In this document: positions 25,660-32,214 of the stretch, one piece after another
Layout of the letters: each line of letters starts with the position of its first letter
Numbering within the stretch: the stretch's first letter is position 1
Assembly (NCBI GenBank): GCA_944390345.1
Contig: CALXPP010000011.1
Span: 1 to 51,554 of the forward strand
Direction: 5' to 3'
DNA: 51,554 nt
Source: an uncultured Clostridia bacterium
GTDB taxonomy: Bacteria > Bacillota > Clostridia > TANB77 > CAG-508
Notes under the pieces: generated by a model
What the model was told of the DNA's origin: nothing
What the model saw: only the letters and a program-made list of their open reading frames with translations
Database searches by the model: none
Made by a program: the position numbers and the translations under genes

Positions 25660-27715
25660 ATGGACCAACTCTAATTATTGCTTGCATTGGTTTATAAGTA
25701 TCGTTTGATAGCAGTTCATTTGAAACCATTGTACCATTTAACCATAATTGCTTGTAAGTGGTAACTTTATAACCAGCATGACCTGCTTGCTCTACCACTT
25801 GCTGTCCTGGTGCTAAACTTGAATCTTGTATAGTTTGTGTTGTATATGGGATTGTACTAGTAGTACGAGGCACAATTTTTACTTCGTATTCAACTTCTTC
25901 TTTTATTCCATGTATTTTAAAAGTTACTATTCCGCTAGCTACACTACCTTCTATTTTTATTGGATAATTTCTACTATTTTTAAATTGAAAATCTTTCACT
26001 CCATAAACAACTGTGGCATCTTTTCCTGCTGGCACATAAGAAGTTGTAAAAGAGTGATTTGATCTTTCTACTATTTCTAAATTTGCCTCTAATACAGCAT
26101 TATATAGTGTAGAAGATATTTGACATATTCCTCCTGCTAATCCATCTACTACTTTTCCATTTTCATATATTTTTGCATCTTTATAGCCTTCTTCTATAGT
26201 TCTTTTACCCACTACTTTATTAAAAGAAAAAGTTTCTCCTGGCATTAAAACAGTACCATTTATCTTATTAGTTGATATTTGTAAATTTTTACTTCTATTA
26301 ATATTAGTAGCATCATATCTTGTAGTAGCTTTTGATATTAAATAAGGAAATGCTTCTGTTCCAATATCATTAATAGTTTTAGAAGCAGGTGTTATTTTTA
26401 AAGGAATTCTATATTCAGAAGTATCCTCATTGCTAATTTTTTGTTTTGCTTCATCAATAGAAATAGCAAAATCTATTCCTTCCTCTTCTTTATATATTTT
26501 AAATGGATTTTCTTCATAGTAAGCATCTTTTGGTTCACAATACACTTCACTATATATTTTATCTATATCTATAGGACTAGCCTTTTTCTCTATAACTGGT
26601 ATTGTTATTTTTCTATTAGCTGTATTTTCTTTTATTTGATTAGCATTTCTGCTTTCTATATCTTTTAAGATTTCATTTTTTAAAGCTTCAGTATCTACTA
26701 CTACACCATCTACACCTTTTTCTATTATTAGTTCTTCTCCCTCAATATAGTAAGAAGGCTCTTGAACTAAACCAGGTATTCTTGTTGATAAATCGTTTAT
26801 TATATAATCCAAAGCTTCTTCATTATAATTAGATTTTATATTTAGCTTTTTATCAAATAAACCTGCTTTAAGTAGGTCGTAATTATTTTCTATTAGGCTT
26901 TTATCTCTACCTATACCATAAGCTTCCTTTATAGCATCATCTATTTGATAGCTATATTCTATTTGACTAGTTTCTAAAGTAGTTTTAAAATCTTGGTATT
27001 CTAACTCTAGAATTACATTTAACTCTATATTTAAAGCCTCATTTAGTTTGTTTTTTGCTTCCTCTTCTGTTAAATTAGATAATTCTATTTCCTTTACATA
27101 TATACCTTTTGCTATCGTATTACTATTTAGATTCAAAAAAGCAAATATTGTTGAAAATACCATAATAATTATCGCAATACAGATAATTATTATAAAAATT
27201 CGCCATACTATTTTTTTCCTTTTTTCTTCATCAATTACATATTCTGGCTGTTCTGATTCTTCTTTTTTGTTTTTAGGTTTTTTTTCTTTTTTTGAAATTT
27301 CTTTTTTGCTTTCTTCTTTAACCTCTTGTTGGTTAGTTTTTTTAGCTTCTTCTGTCTCTTTAGTTTCTTTTCTAGTTTTCTTATTTTCTTCTTTTTTTAT
27401 TTCTTTTTGATTATCCTTTTGGCTCTCTTTTTGACTTTCCTTTTTTGCCTCGTTAGTTCTTTTAGATTTTTCTTTTGAATTAGTAGTTTTATTTTCTACA
27501 TTTTTGCTTTTTTCAGCATTTTTATCTAAAGTTTTATTTTCTGTTTTTAACTCTTCTTTTTGGTTTTCTTTGATATTCTTAGATTTATTATTTTCTTCAT
27601 TATTAGTCTGCTCTATAGAGTCTTTTTTTTCTACTACTTTAGCTTTCTCTACTTTTTGAATATTTTGCTTATTATTTTTTCTACTCTTATTTTTTTTCTT
27701 TCCGTTTTTAGCCAT
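25658..27715 (-). CDS. VanW family protein with PG-binding and G5 domains
   Basis: This 685-residue protein has a long cytoplasmic Lys/Glu-rich tail (1-165, repeats such as KKESQKESQKDNQKE), a membrane helix (about 172-195), a peptidoglycan-binding-4-like region (about 205-460), a VanW domain (about 480-610; GTVLMPGETFSFN, GGICQISSTLYNAVL) and a G5 domain (about 620-685; APGQQVVEQAGHAGYKV). VanW proteins are common in Clostridia and are presumed to act on the wall; no glycopeptide resistance genes are present. The charged cytoplasmic tail is unusual in length. Confidence 0.85.
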   Translation of the reverse strand: MAKNGKKKNKSRKNNKQNIQKVEKAKVVEKKDSIEQTNNEENNKSKNIKENQKEELKTENKTLDKNAEKSKNVENKTTNSKEKSKRTNEAKKESQKESQKDNQKEIKKEENKKTRKETKETEEAKKTNQQEVKEESKKEISKKEKKPKNKKEESEQPEYVIDEEKRKKIVWRIFIIIICIAIIIMVFSTIFAFLNLNSNTIAKGIYVKEIELSNLTEEEAKNKLNEALNIELNVILELEYQDFKTTLETSQIEYSYQIDDAIKEAYGIGRDKSLIENNYDLLKAGLFDKKLNIKSNYNEEALDYIINDLSTRIPGLVQEPSYYIEGEELIIEKGVDGVVVDTEALKNEILKDIESRNANQIKENTANRKITIPVIEKKASPIDIDKIYSEVYCEPKDAYYEENPFKIYKEEEGIDFAISIDEAKQKISNEDTSEYRIPLKITPASKTINDIGTEAFPYLISKATTRYDATNINRSKNLQISTNKINGTVLMPGETFSFNKVVGKRTIEEGYKDAKIYENGKVVDGLAGGICQISSTLYNAVLEANLEIVERSNHSFTTSYVPAGKDATVVYGVKDFQFKNSRNYPIKIEGSVASGIVTFKIHGIKEEVEYEVKIVPRTTSTIPYTTQTIQDSSLAPGQQVVEQAGHAGYKVTTYKQLWLNGTMVSNELLSNDTYKPMQAIIRVGP

Positions 27716-27919
27716 TTTTCTCTCCTAAAAATTAATCATTTTTATATTATCATAAGTCATTCTATTCTGCAATATAAAAATTATTTATAGAATTTATAAA
27801 ATATTTTTTACATTATATACCATTTCTTGACTTTATAAAATATATTTTTTAAAAAACTAGACAAGAAAATTTTTTATATATATAATTATTTTGAAAATGT
27901 AAAAAGTGAGGTATATATA

Positions 27920-28486
27920 ATGATTGGAAATATGATTCAAAAAATTAGAAAAGAAAAAGGAATAACAAAAACAAAACTATCTTCTTTAACAGATATAAAT
28001 ATTGGTCATTTAACTCATATTGAAAAAGGAGAAAGAAATCCTAGTCACAAAACTCTAAAAAGTATCTGTTCATCTCTTAATATACCTTACCAAGAGCTAT
28101 TTTATACTTACGATAAAAAATTAACTGATGAACAATTAGAATATAATTATACAGATTATATTTCTTATAACAGAGTACCTTTAATTGAAAACTTAGAAAA
28201 CTTTATTGAATGTCCTGCTGAATTTTCCAATGCATCTTTTGCATACAAAGTTCCTTCTAAAGATATGGAGCCTTTACTAAAAGAAGGAAATACTGTATTT
28301 GTAGAGCAAAATGCTGCTTTAGAGCATAAGGATATCGGTTTATTTTACTATAATGATTCTTTTTATGTCAGACGATTACTTTATAGAAGAGGAAAATTCA
28401 TTTTAAGAGCAGATAATAAAGAAGTAGATGATATTACTGTAAATTCTAATGATACTTTTTATATTGTTGGAAAAATTTATCTATAA
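27920..28486 (+). CDS. XRE-family regulator with degenerate S24/LexA-like domain
   Basis: The 188-residue protein has an N-terminal helix-turn-helix (residues 5-60; MIQKIRKEKGITKTKLSSLT, HIEKGERNPSHKTLKSIC) and a C-terminal S24 peptidase-like fold (about 100-188). In self-cleaving repressors the latter holds a Ser (in DSMxP) and a Lys; here the Ser position reads SKDMEPLLKEGN (Asp) and the Lys position appears to be Arg (FYVRRLLYR), so autocleavage is unlikely. It stands alone, divergent from the VanW gene, upstream of the CBM gene. Target unknown. Confidence 0.75.
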   Translation: MIGNMIQKIRKEKGITKTKLSSLTDINIGHLTHIEKGERNPSHKTLKSICSSLNIPYQELFYTYDKKLTDEQLEYNYTDYISYNRVPLIENLENFIECPAEFSNASFAYKVPSKDMEPLLKEGNTVFVEQNAALEHKDIGLFYYNDSFYVRRLLYRRGKFILRADNKEVDDITVNSNDTFYIVGKIYL

Positions 28487-28517
28487 AATTACATTTTTGT
28501 AACATTTTAATACTTTA

Positions 28518-28546
28518 TTGAATTAAAAGTAAATAAATATTATAAT
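28518..28546 (+). promoter_or_regulatory. Promoter of the CBM25-like gene
   Basis: TTGAAT (28518-28523), 17-nt spacer, TATAAT (28541-28546), 36 nt before the ATG; SD GAGGAGAG follows. Confidence 0.65.
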
Positions 28547-28581
28547 AATATTATAGTATTTTTACTTATGAGGAGAGTTTA

Positions 28582-29052
28582 ATGGAGTTAGTTAAAAATA
28601 TATTTTTTAATACAGATAAATTAGTACCAAATTCTGTTGTAAAAATTTCATATACAGGAAAATTCTTTCAAGATGCTTCAAAAAAAGTATTCTTTCACTA
28701 TGGATTTAACCAAGATTGGATAGATGTCTCAGAAAAAGAAATGATTAAAACAGAACTTGGATTTCAAACAGAAATAAATTTAAAAGATTATGAAACATTT
28801 AATTTTTGTTTTAAAAATGAAGAAGATAAATGGGATAATAATGATGGAAAAAATTATATCTTTACAATTGAATATCCTGAAACATCTTTAGTTGTAATAG
28901 ATACAGATTTAGCTCCAGTAAAACATTTAAAAAAATCTTATATCTGGTCTAAAAAACTTAGACTAACTATATATAAAATACTAATTTTCTTTCCAAAACT
29001 AATCTCTGGAAACTATAAAAGAAAAACTAAAAAACAATTAGATAATAATTAA
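28582..29052 (+). CDS. Free-standing carbohydrate-binding module (CBM25/CBM53-like) protein
   Basis: The 156-residue protein has one starch-binding-type beta-sandwich (about 10-100): FFHYGFNQDWIDV, FNFCFKNEEDKWDNNDGKNY is the typical W/DNN-G signature of CBM25/53 modules. There is no signal peptide and no catalytic domain. The C-terminal 45 residues are basic and helical (KKSYIWSKKLRLTIYKILIF). It may bind intracellular alpha-glucan such as glycogen or granulose; this is inference. Confidence 0.7.
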   Translation: MELVKNIFFNTDKLVPNSVVKISYTGKFFQDASKKVFFHYGFNQDWIDVSEKEMIKTELGFQTEINLKDYETFNFCFKNEEDKWDNNDGKNYIFTIEYPETSLVVIDTDLAPVKHLKKSYIWSKKLRLTIYKILIFFPKLISGNYKRKTKKQLDNN

Positions 29053-29055
29053 TAA

Positions 29056-29080
29056 AAAGCAGTACATTTAGTACTGCTTT
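29056..29080. terminator. Bidirectional terminator between the CBM and SDR genes
   Basis: 10-bp stem AAAGCAGTAC / GTACTGCTTT with loop ATTTA between two convergent stop codons. Confidence 0.8.
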
Positions 29081-29082
29081 AT

Positions 29083-29820
29083 TTATATTACAATTCCACC
29101 ATTTATAGATATTACTTGTCCTGTGGTAAACTCGTCTTTTACAAGCCAATCTACACATCTTGCAATATCAATTCCTTCACCTATTTTTCCAAGTGGAGTT
29201 TCTTCTTTTATTTCATCCCAGTCAGCTTCAGTTAAATATGCATTCATATCGGTATTTATACAACCAGGTGCAATAGAATTTACTCTAATATTTGAAGGGC
29301 CTAATTCTTTTGCTAAAGCTTTTGTAAAGCCATCCATTCCAGCTTTAGCTGCAGAATATCCAACTGCACAAGAACCACCACTAATTCCATAGATTGATGA
29401 TATATTTATAATACATCCACTTTTATTTTCTAGCATATTTTTTAGTGATTCCTGAGTTACACAAAACGCAGAATATAAATTATTCTCCATTATATTATGC
29501 CAATCTTCATCTGTTATATCTTGAAACATTTTTTCTTGATCTATTCCAGCGTTATTAATTACTACATCTATCTTTCCGTATTTTTCAATTATATATTTTA
29601 TCATATTTCTTACTTCTTCTCTTTTCGATACATCTGCTTTATAAATATCTATATTTGCATTTTCTAATTTTAAAGTTTTAGCTTTTTCTTCTGATTTATT
29701 GTAATTTGCTATTATAATATTATTCTTTGATAAAAGTTTTGCTATTTCTCTTCCTATTCCTCTAGATGCTCCTGTTATAAGTATAACTTTAGGCATATTT
29801 TTTTCTTGATTTTCTTCCAT
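29083..29820 (-). CDS. SDR family NAD(P)-dependent oxidoreductase (FabG-like)
   Basis: The 245-residue protein has the classical short-chain dehydrogenase pattern: TGASRGIG cofactor loop (about 16-23), NNAGI, catalytic Ser in NISSIYG (about 138), YxxxK in GYSAAK (about 152), and the C-terminal TGQVISINGG. It resembles 3-oxoacyl-ACP reductases, but no other fatty acid genes adjoin, so the substrate is open. Start ATG 29820 has SD AAAGGAG 12 nt upstream; its first 32 bp overlap the HNH gene. Confidence 0.85.
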   Translation of the reverse strand: MEENQEKNMPKVILITGASRGIGREIAKLLSKNNIIIANYNKSEEKAKTLKLENANIDIYKADVSKREEVRNMIKYIIEKYGKIDVVINNAGIDQEKMFQDITDEDWHNIMENNLYSAFCVTQESLKNMLENKSGCIINISSIYGISGGSCAVGYSAAKAGMDGFTKALAKELGPSNIRVNSIAPGCINTDMNAYLTEADWDEIKEETPLGKIGEGIDIARCVDWLVKDEFTTGQVISINGGIVI

Positions 29821-30178
29821 AATTTAAATTTGCTCCTTTATATGTACTTGTTAAAGAATGACAATTTGGACAAAGTACAATCAGATTTTCTTCTTTATTA
29901 TTCATATAATTTCCATCTATATGTTCTATTTCTAATGGAATCTTTCCTGTATATTCATTCACTTTATTCCAATTACATTTTGCACATTTAAAATTATATT
30001 TTCGTAACAAATATGTTTTTATATGCATAGAAATTTGATAATCCCCTCTTGTTCCTTTTTCTTTTCCATTTTTCCATCTATCTATATATTCTTTATATTG
30101 ATATTCCTTTTTACATTCGACAGAACAGTATTTATTACGATTTGGTATTTCAATATTGCAATTTAAACAAGATTTCAT
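29789..30178 (-). CDS. Free-standing HNH endonuclease beside an intron-bearing tRNA gene
   Basis: The roughly 129-residue protein has an N-terminal zinc finger (SCLNCNIEIPNRNKYCSVEC), a basic linker (YIDRWKNGKEKGTRGDY), and an HNH domain with CAKC, LEIEHIDGNYMNNKEENL, LCPNCHSLTSTYKGAN, ending in GRKSRKKYA. This type is common as a mobile gene in phages and Firmicutes. I start at ATG 30178 (SD GGTGAT); an ATG at 30190 is possible. It lies 85 bp downstream of the tRNA-Thr gene that holds a group I intron, on the same strand but past a strong terminator, so it is not intron-encoded. Overlaps the SDR start by 32 bp. Confidence 0.8.
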   Translation of the reverse strand: MKSCLNCNIEIPNRNKYCSVECKKEYQYKEYIDRWKNGKEKGTRGDYQISMHIKTYLLRKYNFKCAKCNWNKVNEYTGKIPLEIEHIDGNYMNNKEENLIVLCPNCHSLTSTYKGANLNYGRKSRKKYA

Positions 30179-30230
30179 TATAATCACCATTTATATTATA
30201 CTTAAAATTTATATATTTTTCAATAAGACG

Positions 30231-30264
30231 AAAAAAAAGAAATTAGATAATTCTAATTTCTTTT
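30231..30264 (-). terminator. Terminator of the tRNA cluster
   Basis: 13-bp stem AAAAGAAATTAGA / TCTAATTTCTTTT with an uninterrupted T-run on the minus strand, beginning at the CCA end of tRNA-Thr. Confidence 0.85.
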
Positions 30265-30561
30265 GGAGCCACTTGTCCGATTTGAACGGACGACCTACTG
30301 ATTCATACTACTATAGTTTTCACTACCATTGCTGTTTGTAGTCTGGACTTTCTCTTTACCATAGATAACTCCTTAGGTACACCGTATAAAGTCTCTACAC
30401 TCGGATTTCTCCTAGCTCGGGATTACCAACAAAAGCTAAGGCTTCCCCGAATTAGCGGTGTCCACTTTAAAGATTTCTCTTTAAAGGTGCAAGATAGTTC
30501 AAAATAAGCTTCGCTTATCTATCCCACAAGTCAGTTGCTCTACCAGCTGAGCTAAAGTGGC
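30264..30561 (-). tRNA. tRNA-Thr(TGT) interrupted by a group I intron
   Basis: Exons 30526-30561 and 30264-30303 join to a normal 76-nt tRNA with CCA: acceptor GCCACTT / AAGTGGC, D-arm TAGCTCAGCTGGTAGAGC, anticodon stem ACTGA / TCAGT, loop CTTGTAA (anticodon TGT), T-loop TTCAAAT. The intron sits right after U36, the last anticodon base. It is the third gene of the Lys-Glu-Thr cluster. Confidence 0.95.
30304..30525 (-). ncRNA. Group I intron (222 nt) in the tRNA-Thr anticodon loop
   Basis: The 5' exon ends in U and the intron ends in G, as group I introns require. P1 pairs exon UGU plus intron GGGATAG with CTATCTTGCA (30497-30488), placing a U-G wobble at the 5' splice site. Core helices read from the sequence (plus coordinates): P3 30461-30456 with 30384-30379; P4 30450-30446 with 30421-30417; P6 closed by a GAAA tetraloop (30409-30406); P7 30393-30388 with 30351-30346 (GACTTT / AAAGTC). 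Q-like AATCCCGAGC and S-like AGAGAAAGTCC elements are present. No ORF inside. The compact form resembles tRNA introns of the IC3 class. Confidence 0.9.
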
Positions 30562-30570
30562 ATATTCAAT

Positions 30571-30645
30571 TGGTGACCCCTACGGGAATCGAACCCATGT
30601 CTCCGCCGTGAAAGGGCGATGTCTTAACCGCTTGACCAAGGGGCC
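30571..30645 (-). tRNA. tRNA-Glu(TTC)
   Basis: A 75-nt cloverleaf with CCA: acceptor GGCCCCT / AGGGGTC (one G-U), anticodon loop CTTTCAC, T-loop TTCGATT. It lies 9 bp from tRNA-Thr and 32 bp from tRNA-Lys in one transcript. Confidence 0.95.
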
Positions 30646-30677
30646 AGATAAATGAATATCTAATACAGATATCCATT

Positions 30678-30753
30678 TGGTGAGCTATCCGCGACTCGAA
30701 CGCGGGACAACTTGATTAAAAGTCAAGTGCTCTACCACCTGAGCTAATAGCCC
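30678..30753 (-). tRNA. tRNA-Lys(TTT)
   Basis: A 76-nt cloverleaf with CCA: acceptor GGGCTAT / ATAGCTC, anticodon loop CTTTTAA, T-loop TTCGAGT. First gene of the cluster; a leader hairpin GCAGTCGC / GCGATTGC (30783-30761, one mismatch) precedes its 5' end. Confidence 0.95.
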
Positions 30754-30789
30754 ATAATATGCAATCGCTATATTTGCGACTGCTTTTAT

Positions 30790-30818
30790 ATATTACACTA
30801 TTTTTTTTTACTTGTCAA
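30790..30818 (-). promoter_or_regulatory. Promoter of the Lys-Glu-Thr tRNA cluster
   Basis: On the minus strand TTGACA (30818-30813), 17-nt spacer, TAATAT (30795-30790), about 36 nt before tRNA-Lys. Confidence 0.7.
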
Positions 30819-30943
30819 CATTTTTTTGAAAATTTTTTAATTTTTTAGCTGATTTTTTTATTTCTAATATTTCTTAATATTAAAAAGCTATTTATTTCAA
30901 CAAATATTACTCATTATATTCTTCACCATCTTGTTTTTTTATA

Positions 30944-31078
30944 TTATGTCCATTTTTTCTCTCCTCCATCATATAATATTACTTCTAAATTATCTGGTAT
31001 TAAGCTTTTGTCTAAATCATATTTTCGAACTTTTTCTAAAAGCCAATCCTTATTTTCCATTTTTATAAATTCTGGCAT
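30944..31078 (-). pseudogene. Possible out-of-frame C-terminus of the 145-aa gene
   Basis: This 44-codon frame (MPEFIKMENKDWLLEKVRK...DNLEVILYDGG) begins 5 bp after the stop at 31083. Read upstream in the same frame it gives IFDYMPEFIKMENK, which reads as a natural continuation of the upstream protein after a +1 shift at the AAAAAT stretch near 31090. The predicted secondary structure and codon use match the upstream gene. It may be a broken gene, a frameshift-expressed tail or a separate small ORF. Confidence 0.35.
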
Positions 31079-31082
31079 ATAA

Positions 31083-31520
31083 TCAAATATTTTTATAAAA
31101 TTTCTCATTTTTCTCAATAAGCTCTATTGGAATATATCTTACAAGCTCTGGTCTTCTCTGTATAATTTCTTCACATTTTTCTTTATTTGATAATTTTTCT
31201 TGTTTACTTGCATTTTGGAGCCAATTCATATCAATATCATTTTTTAATTCTCTGTATTTTACAGGTAACTCTCTTTTTATTTCTTCAGTGGCTAATAATA
31301 CTCTTGTTGTTATATCCGCTTCTAAAGATAATTCTGTATCTGTCTGTAAAGCCTCTTCTAAAGTTATATCTCTTTCTTTTATTATCTCAGCTTTTAATTC
31401 TTCTGCTCTTTTTAATAATTCATTGACATCTACTTTTTCTATTGCACCATAACAATTAATAGCATATTCTAAATCAGACAATTCTTTAATTAATTTTTGT
31501 CTTTCAAAATTACTAATCAT
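31083..31520 (-). CDS. Hypothetical protein (145 aa)
   Basis: An all-helical, charged soluble protein (KLIKELSDLEYAINCYGAIE, VNELLKRAEELKAEIIKERD) ending in IIQRRPELVRYIPIELIEKN, a pattern like helical repeats in which each unit contains a P-E-L/YIP step. It follows the LRR gene by about 85 bp and probably belongs to its cluster. No function recognised. The reading frame may continue out of frame beyond the stop. Confidence 0.55.
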   Translation of the reverse strand: MISNFERQKLIKELSDLEYAINCYGAIEKVDVNELLKRAEELKAEIIKERDITLEEALQTDTELSLEADITTRVLLATEEIKRELPVKYRELKNDIDMNWLQNASKQEKLSNKEKCEEIIQRRPELVRYIPIELIEKNEKFYKNI

Positions 31521-31605
31521 TCTACATTTTCCTTTTTAATATATCTCTTATAAAATAAATTTTATTTGCCACTGCTTATCTTCAATTTTTTCATTAATAT
31601 TTTTT

Positions 31606-32214
31606 CTATCTTACCGGTAAATATTTATCTTTTTTAGAAATTTCAACTTCTTTTGGTAAACTAGCAATTATTTCTTCATTATCTAAAATACTACCATCTA
31701 AATTTAATTTGCGTAATTTTTTACATTCTAAAGTCCTATTCATTCCTTTAACAATTGAATTTTGTAAGTTTAATACTTCTACATTTTCTATACCTTGCAA
31801 ATCATCTAATCTTATATTTTTAGCATTTATTACTGTTAAAATTTGAGGTGCAAAAATTTTGCTATAATCTTTAATTCTGCAACTATTAAAAACTAAACTT
31901 CTTAAAGCTATATTTCTTAAAACTTCATTGCTAGAAAAATCACAAGATGCAAGTTGTAAACTATCCAACTTTCTAAACATATTTATCATGCTAATGGTCT
32001 CAGTATCTATATTGAAATATTGCAAATCTAGCTTTCTAATATTTGGTAATTTTTTTAGTTCTAACAAATCTATATTTCTCTTTTCACCAGAAAAACTAAC
32101 ATTACTTAAACTTAATTCCTCTACATTTAATAAATCTTCTGATGTTAAAGATTCACCCAAAAATTTTCCTACTTTATATTCCACTGCCTTTTTTAAATAT
32201 TTATTCTCTATCAT
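31606..32214 (-). CDS. Leucine-rich repeat protein (202 aa), cytoplasmic
   Basis: About six irregular LRRs of 20-24 residues can be seen (LLNVEELSLSNVSF, LPNIRKLDLQYFNI, FRKLDSLQLASCDF, NVEVLNLQNSIV, CKKLRKLNLDGSIL). No signal peptide or membrane segment, so it is probably an intracellular protein-interaction scaffold. The start is taken at the second Met (32214), 7 nt from SD GAGGG, which lies inside the end of the transglutaminase-like gene; the two genes overlap by about 14 bp and are probably translationally coupled. Confidence 0.7.
   Translation of the reverse strand: MIENKYLKKAVEYKVGKFLGESLTSEDLLNVEELSLSNVSFSGEKRNIDLLELKKLPNIRKLDLQYFNIDTETISMINMFRKLDSLQLASCDFSSNEVLRNIALRSLVFNSCRIKDYSKIFAPQILTVINAKNIRLDDLQGIENVEVLNLQNSIVKGMNRTLECKKLRKLNLDGSILDNEEIIASLPKEVEISKKDKYLPVR

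Noticed and set aside
25658..27715. Vancomycin resistance determinant
   Set aside because: VanW-domain proteins are widespread in Clostridia; no vanHAX, vanS or vanR genes are present.
30304..30525. Treating the insert in tRNA-Thr as a broken tRNA or assembly junk
   Set aside because: The exons join to a perfect 76-nt tRNA and the insert shows ordered group I helices.
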